Positions 7,867 through 14,579 of a DNA stretch of 24,325 nt are shown piece by piece. Both the position numbers and the translations under genes were made by a program. Under the pieces are notes generated by a model. It was not told the DNA's origin, did no database searches, and saw nothing but the letters and a program-made list of their open reading frames with translations. Position 1 is the stretch's first letter. The number at the start of each line of letters is the position of its first letter. The DNA is from Colivivens sp963594655 (GTDB lineage Bacteria; Bacteroidota; Bacteroidia; Bacteroidales; Bacteroidaceae): positions 1-24,325 of the forward strand of contig CAVBFD010000039.1 of assembly GCA_963594655.1 (NCBI GenBank), written 5' to 3'.

Positions 7867-7896
7867 CAAATATACTAATAATTGCCAAGCGGCAAC
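7867..7896 (-). promoter_or_regulatory. Promoter of the three-gene envelope operon
   Basis: TATATTTG on the minus strand (7874-7867) matches the consensus -7 box, and GTTG (7896-7893) is a near -33 element at an 18-nt spacer. A 5-bp inverted repeat TTGCC/GGCAA (7882-7895) overlaps this -33 region and lies between the two divergent promoters. It could be a shared operator. Confidence 0.65.
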
Positions 7897-7918
7897 CCAC
7901 GGTTCATGATTATTTTCG

Positions 7919-7926
7919 TACCTTTG
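7919..7926 (+). promoter_or_regulatory. -7 box of the GHL10 gene promoter
   Basis: TACCTTTG is an exact TAnnTTTG box located 20 nt upstream of ATG 7946. No convincing -33 TTTG is seen at the usual distance, so the upstream element is weak or activator-dependent. The promoter is divergent from the minus-strand envelope operon. Confidence 0.6.
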
Positions 7927-7945
7927 CGGAAATTTAGCGACAAGA

Positions 7946-9673
7946 ATGTACAATATCACATACTACACAACAGTTCTGCTGCTTTTTCTGGCAGCTACCG
8001 TCACCCGTGCGCAGGAGATATGGGACGTGACTTACCCCAAGCGCGAGGTGCGCGCCGTGTGGATCGCCACCATAGGCGGAATCGACTGGCCACGGACAAA
8101 AGCCACGGACGGGCGCAGCACGGAGAGACAGAAGAGGGAACTGACGGACATACTGGACAAACTGAAGGAGGCGAACATCAACACGGTGCTGCTGCAGACG
8201 CGCATCAGGGGAAGTGTCATCTACCCCTCCGACATAGAGCCGTGGGACAACGCCATCACAGGCAGAGCCGGCAAGGCTCCCACATACGACCCGTTGGCGT
8301 TTGCCGTGGAGGAGTGCCACAAGCGCGGGATGGAACTGCACGCGTGGATCGTGAGCATACCGTTGGGAACGGTGTCGCGGCAGCAGTCGTACGGCAGCAA
8401 GTCCATAACCAAGCACCACAAGAACCTGTGCAGGACGGTAAACGGCAACATGTTCATGATTCCGGGACTGCCAGAGACTGCCGACTACATCGCCGGCCTT
8501 GCCAAGGAGATTGTGGAGCGGTACGACGTGGACGGAATCAACCTCGACTACATACGCTACCCCGAAAGCGAGTACCACTTCAACGACGACTACCTCTACT
8601 CCAGCCGGAGCGGTCTGTCGAAGGCGGACTGGCGACGGAGCAACATCACACGCATTGTGAGGAAGGTGCATGACGTGGTGAAGGCGGTCAAGCCATGGGT
8701 GAAACTCAGCAGCAGTCCGATAGGCAAGTACAAGACACTCAACAGATACCAGTCGGGCGGATGGGACTGCTTCAACGCTGTCTACCAAGACCCCCAGGCG
8801 TGGCTGCGCGAGGACATACAGGACATGCTGTTCCCGATGATGTATTTCCAGGGCGACCACTACTACCCCTTCGTGTACGACTGGAAGGAGAACTGCTACG
8901 GACATCCGGTGGCGGCAGGACTCGGCATTTACTTCCTTGACCCGAAAGAGGGAAGGCACTGGCAACTGAACGATGTCAGGGCGCAGATGCACGCTGCCCG
9001 CAAGTCGGGCATGGGCGGCATCGCCTTCTACAGGAGCGACTACCTCACCGGCAACATCAAAGGACTGTACGACACCACCTGCGAGGAGTTCTTCCCCTTC
9101 CCGGCCATCAGCGCGAGGATGACCTGGAGCGGCGACACCATCGCACCGGCAAGTCCCACCGGCATCAGATACAAGGACGGGGTACTGACGTGGAACTACG
9201 GGACGGCCCTTACAAACGGACAGTGGCAGTCGGTCTACTTCAACGTGTACGGCAGCAACACCTATCCTGTGGACATCACCAAGGCGGAGAACCTGCTCGA
9301 CATCAACCTCACCGCCCCACGTTACGAGATTGTGGGACGGGCATTGAACAAGCACTTCTTCGCAGTCACCGCCATCGACAGGTTCGGCAACGAGAGTGTC
9401 GCCCTACAGGAGCAGAACACCTCCAGTACCTCACGTCCGAGCGAGGAGGACATCTTCGCGGCTGTACACAGACACTTCAGCGGAGACTATCTGGAAATAG
9501 CCAAAGCGTCTAAACGCGGCAAACGGAAGACAGCGGAGGCGAAGACTGAGGCGCGGGAGACGGCAAAGGCTGAAAAACCGGAGAAAGAGAAGAGGGAGAA
9601 GGCTAAGAAAGAGAAGAAGACCAACCCTGCCAACGAGATAAGGGTCATAGACTTCAGCAAGTACCTTTACTAA
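7946..9673 (+). CDS. Secreted GHL10 (DUF187) glycoside hydrolase-like protein
   Basis: The 575-residue product has a signal peptide (YYTTVLLLFLAATVTRAQ) followed by REVRAVWIATIGGIDWP, the hallmark start of the GHL10/DUF187 family (PF02638, family 10 glycosylhydrolase-like). Further family marks are NINTVLLQTR, ELHAWIVSIP, VDGINLDYIRYP near residues 188-199, and FPMMYFQGDHYYPF. The barrel covers roughly residues 30-370, followed by a beta-sandwich, probably fibronectin type III-like (about 390-490). The last 56 residues are unusual: 520-559 contain about 26 charged residues out of 40 (K/E/R repeats), then a short conserved-looking IRVIDFSKYLY end. Family members are thought to act on cell-wall or other polysaccharides in the envelope; the substrate here is unknown. 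It is monocistronic and convergent with the ATP-grasp gene. Confidence 0.87.
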   Translation: MYNITYYTTVLLLFLAATVTRAQEIWDVTYPKREVRAVWIATIGGIDWPRTKATDGRSTERQKRELTDILDKLKEANINTVLLQTRIRGSVIYPSDIEPWDNAITGRAGKAPTYDPLAFAVEECHKRGMELHAWIVSIPLGTVSRQQSYGSKSITKHHKNLCRTVNGNMFMIPGLPETADYIAGLAKEIVERYDVDGINLDYIRYPESEYHFNDDYLYSSRSGLSKADWRRSNITRIVRKVHDVVKAVKPWVKLSSSPIGKYKTLNRYQSGGWDCFNAVYQDPQAWLREDIQDMLFPMMYFQGDHYYPFVYDWKENCYGHPVAAGLGIYFLDPKEGRHWQLNDVRAQMHAARKSGMGGIAFYRSDYLTGNIKGLYDTTCEEFFPFPAISARMTWSGDTIAPASPTGIRYKDGVLTWNYGTALTNGQWQSVYFNVYGSNTYPVDITKAENLLDINLTAPRYEIVGRALNKHFFAVTAIDRFGNESVALQEQNTSSTSRPSEEDIFAAVHRHFSGDYLEIAKASKRGKRKTAEAKTEARETAKAEKPEKEKREKAKKEKKTNPANEIRVIDFSKYLY

Positions 9674-9678
9674 AGTGG

Positions 9679-9713
9679 CGCGGTACGCCATCGCCAGTCA
9701 GTGGCGTACTGCG
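9679..9713. terminator. Hairpin between convergent genes
   Basis: A 12-bp stem (9679-9690 with 9702-9713, one G-T pair, core GTACGCCA/TGGCGTAC) with an 11-nt loop begins 5 nt after the GHL10 stop. It contains the last codons and stop (9698-9700) of the opposite gene. No T-run follows on either strand, so termination by the classical mechanism is uncertain. It may act as an mRNA 3'-end stabiliser or factor-assisted stop. Confidence 0.55.
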
Positions 9714-10714
9714 ATACGGAACGTGCCGTCCTCTACAAGGGGGTAGAACTGCGACTTGGCGAAGAACGGCTGTGCCACACCGGTAACCTTCTTGTCGTAA
9801 AGCATCATCGACACCACACCCATATTCATCCGCAGGTTTATCTCGACACACGGATGGATTTGTCCACCATCCACCACCATCATGTCAATTCCGACAATGC
9901 CACGGTAAGTGCCAAGGATCGACTCTGCGATCTGGTCGTTATGGCTACGCGCCAACTCGTCAAGCACATCCCCACCGTCCGAAGGCATGTGAGACAGAAC
10001 CATCGCCGACAGGTCAGACTGTGACGCAAGACAGTTGTAGAGATACTTGCCCTCCCGTGTGGTCCTGAACACGGACAGACCGAGGTAACGCACCGTGTCT
10101 GCTGTCACCACAAACTCCATGGCGAAATCCAACACCTTATTATAATAGCGGTCCACCACCATGTTCCTCACGTTGAGTGAAGGCAGAGGGCTACCGCCAC
10201 TGACGACACGGTTACCCCTGCCGCTGCTCGAATACTCTGACTTGAGGATGAAAGGACAGTCGGGATGGGCAGACAGCCAAGCAGACAAGTCAGCCCCGTC
10301 CGCGCAGAACATCATGCGGTTGTCCACCAGCCACGGATTGTGACCGATCCGGCCATACAGCCGGGCATTGTACGAGGCGGACCACCTGCGGCTGGAGAAC
10401 GCCCTCCACGTGTCCAGTTCCCCCACGGACGGCATCTTGCTCTCGTCCACACCGAGGCGCAGGAAACGGTTGCGCACCGACCTGTTCCAACCCCACGGCA
10501 CAGGGACGACAGATGAATCGGGTGTTGCCTTCATCCCATTAAGGTCGCGCACGCCCTCAGGGGTAAGAATCAGGTCCGGCCCGTCAGCCCACAGCGAGGG
10601 CAACATCGACAAGTCTGTCTCCATACGCTGTATGTGTTTAGGGGGAGTGTAATGACTTGCGCCGGAGGCCAACGCCATCTCATGCGACGGATTGAAGAGA
10701 AACAGACGTACCAT
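9698..10714 (-). CDS. ATP-grasp-like protein of unknown substrate
   Basis: The 338-residue protein opens with MVRLFLFNPSHEMAL and has an ATP-grasp-type nucleotide-binding layout. FILKSEYSSSGRGNRV has the conserved Lys158 and a glycine-containing loop (SSSGRG, 162-167). Near the C-terminus a metal-binding strand VEINLRMNMG carries Glu291, Asn293 and Arg295, equivalent to the E-x-N-x-R signature of ATP-grasp ligases. The N-terminal half lacks any substrate-domain signature I recognise, and a substrate amino acid or peptide cannot be named. I believe such proteins are widespread as hypotheticals in Bacteroidales. It has its own -7 box (10770-10777) preceded by a terminated small transcript. The fold assignment is by motif only. 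Confidence 0.7.
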   Translation of the reverse strand: MVRLFLFNPSHEMALASGASHYTPPKHIQRMETDLSMLPSLWADGPDLILTPEGVRDLNGMKATPDSSVVPVPWGWNRSVRNRFLRLGVDESKMPSVGELDTWRAFSSRRWSASYNARLYGRIGHNPWLVDNRMMFCADGADLSAWLSAHPDCPFILKSEYSSSGRGNRVVSGGSPLPSLNVRNMVVDRYYNKVLDFAMEFVVTADTVRYLGLSVFRTTREGKYLYNCLASQSDLSAMVLSHMPSDGGDVLDELARSHNDQIAESILGTYRGIVGIDMMVVDGGQIHPCVEINLRMNMGVVSMMLYDKKVTGVAQPFFAKSQFYPLVEDGTFRIAVRH

Positions 10715-10769
10715 GGTTCATCTAAGGAATTGGAGTGCTTGTAATACCATCATTCAACGGTTAAGGTTG

Positions 10770-10777
10770 CAAAGATA
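10770..10777 (-). promoter_or_regulatory. -7 box upstream of the ATP-grasp gene
   Basis: TATCTTTG on the minus strand is an exact TAnnTTTG box about 55 nt before ATG 10714. Its upstream neighbour is the T-run of the preceding terminator, and no TTTG sits at the -33 distance. Transcription could therefore come either from here or by read-through of the upstream unit. Confidence 0.55.
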
Positions 10778-10778
10778 C

Positions 10779-10844
10779 AAAAAAGAGGGATAATCACTTA
10801 CCCCTCACTGAAAATTTTAACCTTAAATCTAATACTATGAAAAA
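10779..10844 (-). ncRNA. Candidate small RNA or attenuator leader
   Basis: A consensus promoter (10850-10880) would start RNA near 10844. About 40 nt of A+U-rich RNA (containing CAUAGUAUUAGAUUUAAGG) follow, then an excellent terminator: GAGGGGTAA (10806-10798) pairs with TTATCCCTC (10793-10785) around a GTGA loop, with one G-U pair, followed by TTTTTT (10784-10779). The product would be about 65-68 nt. From memory, the unpaired 5' segment resembles a short sequence recurring in many Bacteroidales genomes ahead of differing terminator stems; this is unverified. It may be an independent small RNA or an attenuation leader for the ATP-grasp gene. Confidence 0.6.
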
Positions 10845-10849
10845 CACTG

Positions 10850-10880
10850 CAAAGATACAGTTCTTTTATTATACTGCAAA
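10850..10880 (-). promoter_or_regulatory. Consensus promoter of the small RNA
   Basis: On the minus strand TTTG (10880-10877), a 19-nt spacer and TATCTTTG (10857-10850) match the Bacteroidetes promoter consensus at both elements and spacing. It is one of the two best promoter matches in the window (the other is at 23274-23303). Confidence 0.75.
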
Positions 10881-11004
10881 CTTTTTCGGAAGAAATATTT
10901 CTTTATTCCTCATTTTTCTCCAAATAAAGCGTCAAGTTGGGCTTGATTTGCCATTTTAATGCTGCAATCCGCACCGAAACGGCAACTGTCAATATGACAA
11001 CGGC

Positions 11005-11042
11005 AAACAAAAAGCGTCCACTGCCACAAGAACAGTGAACGC
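11005..11042 (-). terminator. Terminator of the carboxyltransferase gene
   Basis: On the minus strand GCGTTCACTG (11042-11033) pairs with CAGTGGACGC (11023-11014), one T-G wobble, 9-nt loop, followed by TTTTTGTTT. It lies about 48 nt after the stop codon. Confidence 0.85.
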
Positions 11043-11089
11043 AAATACAACAAAATATTTAATAACCAAGTAATAACTTAGATTTCGCA

Positions 11090-12871
11090 TTATTTACTCC
11101 GACGGATATAGGCGATGGTGTCGCCCTTATGGACGTGAGACCCTTGCTTGGCAACGACCTCAACCAGTTTTCCTCCGAGACAGGCCGGGATTTCCATTGT
11201 CTGTCCGAACGCAGTCTCTACGTAGCAGAAACGTTCGCCTTCCTTGTACTCGCGTCCTACAGCCGGGTCGATACTCTTGACACACTCGCCGTCGCCGTTG
11301 ACCTCCCACATGAGGGTTCCGCTCTCTGGGGCTACCACTGCGTCAGACTCCGCGTGCTTGTAAGCCGCAACCTCCTCAAGCGACAGTCCTGAGGACTTCT
11401 GCAGGTCCTTGTCCTTTGCCGCCTGCAGGTCTTTCTGGAAACGATCCTTGGCGACACCGCTCTTATAGTCACGGTACTGGCTCTCATGCATCGCGAACTC
11501 AAAGAGTTCCTCGTCGTCCTCGCCACGATCCCATCCGTTTTCCTTCATCTCCTTGATGAAACGGGGCAGGTCGTCCGGGTAGTTGCCCTGCGGATCTGCA
11601 GTAGTGAACTCATAGCCCTTCTCCTTCGCCAGTTTCACAATCTCGGGCGCGACCTCACCGGGAAGTTTACCGCTCTTGCCGAGAATCATACCCCAGATGG
11701 ACTCGTCCATCATGGTGTAGCGGGGCTTGCCCATGGACTCGGTAAGCAGGTTCATGAGGGCGATGTTCTTGACGTACTGTGAGAACGGAGTGACCAATGG
11801 AGGATAACCCACCTTAGGCCATACGTACGCCACCTCATTGAACAGTCGTACCAGGAGAGCGTCCTCGCTCAGAGACTCCTCGCCCTTCTGCTTGCGGTTG
11901 TTGTTTATTGCGTCCATCACACCCTTCAGGTCGGCCATCATACTGCCCATCATACCACCGGGAAGTCCACAGCCGAGAAGCAGGGACGACATCAGTTTGT
12001 TTGCCGGGTTCATGAAATAACCGAGGAAGTCGTCGATGAACTCCTGTGTGAGCTTACGCGCTTCCATATATGCGTCCATATTGATTTCAGGCACATCAAA
12101 GCCGTAGTTCTTCAACATGCTCTGCACAGAGATGATGTCCGGGTGTACCTTACCCCACGAGAGTGGTTCAATGGCGGTGTCGATGATGTCGGCTCCGTTC
12201 TTGCAGACCTCCAGAATACTTGCCATGGAGAGTCCCGGACCTGAGTGGCCGTGGTACTGGATGACAACCTCCGGATGCTTGTCCTTTATCATCTTGGTCA
12301 GTTTGCCCAACATCGCCGGCTGACCGATACCTGCCATGTCCTTCAGACAAATCTCGGGGGCTCCGGCTGCGATGAGCTGGTCGGCTATGCCGGCATAGTA
12401 CTCCGCTGTGTGAATCGGACTGGTGGTGATGCACAGTGTCGCCTGTGGGGTCATCCCCACCTCAAGCGCGTACTTGATGGAGGGTATGATGTTACGGACA
12501 TCATTGAGTCCGCAGAATATACGTGTGATGTCCACACCCTGGGCATGCTTTACCTTATACATCAGTTTGCGGACATCCGCAGGTACGGGGAACATACGGA
12601 GACCGTTCAGTCCCCTATCAAGCATGTGGGTCTTGATGCCTACCTCGTTGAACGGTTTGGTGAACGCGCGTACCGCCTTGTTCGGGTTTTCGCCGTAAAG
12701 CAGGTTCACCTGCTCGAAGGCGCCGCCGTTGGTCTCGACACGGGCGAAGCACCCCATCTTGATGATTACCGGGGCAATCCTCTCAAGCTGGTCCTTACGC
12801 GGTTGGTACTTGCCACTCGACTGGAACATGTCACGGTAGACAAGACTAAATTGTATTTTCCTTTTTTCCAT
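11090..12871 (-). CDS. Oxaloacetate decarboxylase alpha / pyruvate carboxylase B-like carboxyltransferase
   Basis: This 593-residue protein has the carboxyltransferase TIM barrel, the PYC_OADA region and a C-terminal biotinyl-like domain, the order of oxaloacetate decarboxylase alpha and pyruvate carboxylase subunit B. Active-site features are present: Arg13-Asp14 in YRDMFQS, Gly-Gly-Ala 49-51, Lys177 in CLKDMAG (the carbamylated metal-ligand lysine), and His207/His209 in YHGHSGPG. The sequence is divergent elsewhere. The terminal domain (about 518-593) has the typical hairpin fold text (IPACLGGKLVEVVAKQGSHVHKGDTIAYI), but where the biotin motif AMKM should be it reads TAFGQ (553-557), with no lysine. 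It therefore cannot be biotinylated at the usual site and would need a separate biotin carrier, or do different chemistry. It lies 42 nt after the lipoprotein gene with no promoter between them, so cotranscription is possible; the terminator is at 11005-11042. Confidence 0.82.
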   Translation of the reverse strand: MEKRKIQFSLVYRDMFQSSGKYQPRKDQLERIAPVIIKMGCFARVETNGGAFEQVNLLYGENPNKAVRAFTKPFNEVGIKTHMLDRGLNGLRMFPVPADVRKLMYKVKHAQGVDITRIFCGLNDVRNIIPSIKYALEVGMTPQATLCITTSPIHTAEYYAGIADQLIAAGAPEICLKDMAGIGQPAMLGKLTKMIKDKHPEVVIQYHGHSGPGLSMASILEVCKNGADIIDTAIEPLSWGKVHPDIISVQSMLKNYGFDVPEINMDAYMEARKLTQEFIDDFLGYFMNPANKLMSSLLLGCGLPGGMMGSMMADLKGVMDAINNNRKQKGEESLSEDALLVRLFNEVAYVWPKVGYPPLVTPFSQYVKNIALMNLLTESMGKPRYTMMDESIWGMILGKSGKLPGEVAPEIVKLAKEKGYEFTTADPQGNYPDDLPRFIKEMKENGWDRGEDDEELFEFAMHESQYRDYKSGVAKDRFQKDLQAAKDKDLQKSSGLSLEEVAAYKHAESDAVVAPESGTLMWEVNGDGECVKSIDPAVGREYKEGERFCYVETAFGQTMEIPACLGGKLVEVVAKQGSHVHKGDTIAYIRRSK

Positions 12872-12913
12872 GATTGTTATTGTGATTCTTTATTCTGTTC
12901 AATTCACTAACGG

Positions 12914-13585
12914 TTATTTCTTCACGAACTTGAAACCGGTCTTCATGCCCTCAAACGAACTGGTCAGGGAAGAGATGGTCTTCACTGTGGTGTCGTTCGA
13001 AGCCGACGCTATGCTCTGTGCCAGAGACATCAGTTTGGTTGAGTCGAAGGTCAGTGAGAGTTGGGTGCTTGAGACGGTCGCATAGGCAGTGCCGAACGAA
13101 AGTCCCATGTTCTGCCCTGTTATCTTCAGCGTATGCGCGCTGGAGTCGTAGACGTAGTTGGCTGTCTGTGTCATGCCGTTGACATTCACCACACAGGTGT
13201 TGTCGTCCTTGAAAGTGACGGTGAACTGGCCGGCCTTGATGCCCAGTTTCTCGTAATAGGGGGTGAGCTTACTGACCAACTGATTGGCGGCCACAGCTCC
13301 TCCTGCCTTAGCCAGCAGGTTGGAACTCTCGAACTCTATTGACGGTTCGGAATAAGTCCATGTGCCGACGATGGAAGCCGACTTGCCGTTTTCAAGCAGT
13401 GAGCCTATCACTCCTGAGAGCAATGATCCGACAGTGCCGGATGTGGCGGACGAAGCTGTTGATGTGGCACCTGTAGTGCCGTCTGTAGACGATCCCAGTC
13501 CTGACTGCGCTCCTGTGCCGCATCCGGTGAAGACCGAAGCGGAGGCGCATAGAACCAAAGCAATGATAGAATTATTTGTTTTCAT
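12914..13585 (-). CDS. DUF4923-family lipoprotein
   Basis: The 223-residue product has a lipoprotein signal: MKTNNSIIALVLCASASVF followed by TGC, with the lipidated Cys at 22. A low-complexity Ser/Thr/Gly linker follows (residues 23-65), then a lipocalin-like beta domain starting IVGTWTYSEPSIEFES and containing NLLAKAGGAVAANQL, KLGIKAGQFTVTF and NYVYDSSAHTLKI, which matches the DUF4923 family of Bacteroidetes. It is probably anchored in the outer membrane. The function is unknown. Its promoter has a -7 box at 13642-13649, and the carboxyltransferase gene follows 42 nt downstream. Confidence 0.83.
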   Translation of the reverse strand: MKTNNSIIALVLCASASVFTGCGTGAQSGLGSSTDGTTGATSTASSATSGTVGSLLSGVIGSLLENGKSASIVGTWTYSEPSIEFESSNLLAKAGGAVAANQLVSKLTPYYEKLGIKAGQFTVTFKDDNTCVVNVNGMTQTANYVYDSSAHTLKITGQNMGLSFGTAYATVSSTQLSLTFDSTKLMSLAQSIASASNDTTVKTISSLTSSFEGMKTGFKFVKK

Positions 13586-13619
13586 GTCTTTTTGTTTTGT
13601 TGATAACCACAGTTAAAAT

Positions 13620-13649
13620 GGCGGAAACCGCTATTTAGCTGCAAAATTA
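13620..13649 (-). promoter_or_regulatory. Promoter and leader hairpin of the DUF4923 gene
   Basis: TAATTTTG on the minus strand (13649-13642) is an exact -7 box; no good -33 TTTG is visible at standard spacing. In the leader, GCGG-TTT-CCGC (13631-13621) forms a small hairpin. The leader is about 50 nt. Confidence 0.55.
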
Positions 13650-13673
13650 CGAATAAAACCCAAACAGACACAC

Positions 13674-13701
13674 TTGTCTTATGTTTTTTTTAGTAACTTT
13701 G
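13674..13701 (+). promoter_or_regulatory. Promoter of the MBL hydrolase-panB unit
   Basis: TAACTTTG at 13694-13701 is an exact -7 box, with TTG at 13674-13676 and a 17-nt spacer. The leader to ATG 13742 is about 34 nt. Confidence 0.68.
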
Positions 13702-13741
13702 CCACCTCTAATAAATACATTCAAATAAACACTGTTTGGCA

Positions 13742-14545
13742 ATGCTTGAATTCGTATCTTTCGGAAGTGGAAGCAGCGGCAACTGCTACTATCTCGGCAA
13801 CGATGAGGGAGCGGTCCTTATCGATGCCGGAATCAGTATCCGTAGACTGAAACGTTACATGAAGGAATACGGATTGACATTCAGCAATGTGAGGGGGATT
13901 CTCATCACCCACGACCATGCCGACCACGTGAAGGCGGTGGGACATGTCAGTCAGGAATACAACCTCCCGGTCTACACCACGGAACTCGCCCACAAGGGGC
14001 TGGCACGGTCCAACCACGCGAAGAAGAAGATAGACGGGAAGAACGTGGTCACGATAGAGAAGGAGAAGGGGTTCTCCGTAGGCAGCTTCGACATCACCGC
14101 GTTCGCCATCCCGCACGACTCCATGGACAATGTAGGCTACTGCATACAGTCGGGCGACAAGACATTCACGATAATGACGGACGTGGGTAGACCCACCGAT
14201 ACGGTCAAGACCTATATCGGCAAGACCAACTATCTGGTGCTGGAGTCCAACTACGACAGGGAAATGCTCATAAACGGCAAATACCCCAAGATACTTCAGG
14301 ACAGGATAATGAGCGGATCGGGACACCTAAGCAACCAACAGGCGGCGGAGACACTGGCGGAGTGTTTCCACCAGGGTCTCAGGAACGTGTGGCTCTGTCA
14401 CCTTAGTGAGGAGAACAACCACCCGGAACTGGCGCGGAAGACCATCGAGTTCCATCTGCGTTCCTATGGAATCGTCGCAGGGGCGGACTTCAGTCTGGAA
14501 GTGCTGCGCAGACTGATTCCAACCGGCCCTTACATCTTCGAATGA
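13742..14545 (+). CDS. MBL-fold metallo-hydrolase, WalJ/YycJ-like
   Basis: The 267-residue protein starts LEFVSFGSGSSGNCYYL and has the metal-binding motif THDHADH (56-62, ligands His57, His59, Asp61, His62) of metallo-beta-lactamase-fold hydrolases. IPHDSMDNVGY, IMTDVGR, LESNYD and SGSGHLSN, ending with CHLSEENNHP, are typical of the WalJ/YycJ subgroup, which has been linked to DNA processing or cell-wall control in other bacteria; the true substrate is not settled. The in-frame TTG at 13736 is less likely than ATG 13742. panB follows after 34 nt in the same direction and may be cotranscribed. Confidence 0.88.
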   Translation: MLEFVSFGSGSSGNCYYLGNDEGAVLIDAGISIRRLKRYMKEYGLTFSNVRGILITHDHADHVKAVGHVSQEYNLPVYTTELAHKGLARSNHAKKKIDGKNVVTIEKEKGFSVGSFDITAFAIPHDSMDNVGYCIQSGDKTFTIMTDVGRPTDTVKTYIGKTNYLVLESNYDREMLINGKYPKILQDRIMSGSGHLSNQQAAETLAECFHQGLRNVWLCHLSEENNHPELARKTIEFHLRSYGIVAGADFSLEVLRRLIPTGPYIFE

Positions 14546-14579
14546 CAAACTTACATCAATTCAATAAATTCGTATAACC

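Larger units (their letters stand above)
10715..11089. other. 375-base intergenic region with regulatory RNA signals
   Basis: From right to left on the minus strand it holds the terminator of the carboxyltransferase gene (11005-11042), an A+T-rich stretch with no recognised gene (about 10881-11004), a consensus promoter (10850-10880), a short terminated transcription unit (10779-10844), and the promoter and leader of the ATP-grasp gene (10715-10777). A 40-codon plus-strand frame at 10837-10959 exists but has no promoter. Confidence 0.6.

Noticed and set aside
7934..9355. 473-codon open frame antisense to the GHL10 gene
   Set aside because: The protein is compositionally odd (Val/His/Arg-rich), has no family signature, and mirrors a well-supported gene on the other strand. 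It is a by-product of G+C-rich third positions.
10837..10959. 40-codon plus-strand frame MKNTAKIQFF...
   Set aside because: No plus-strand promoter box is present. The opposite strand has a two-element consensus promoter and terminator here, so the frame is more likely the complement of the small RNA region.
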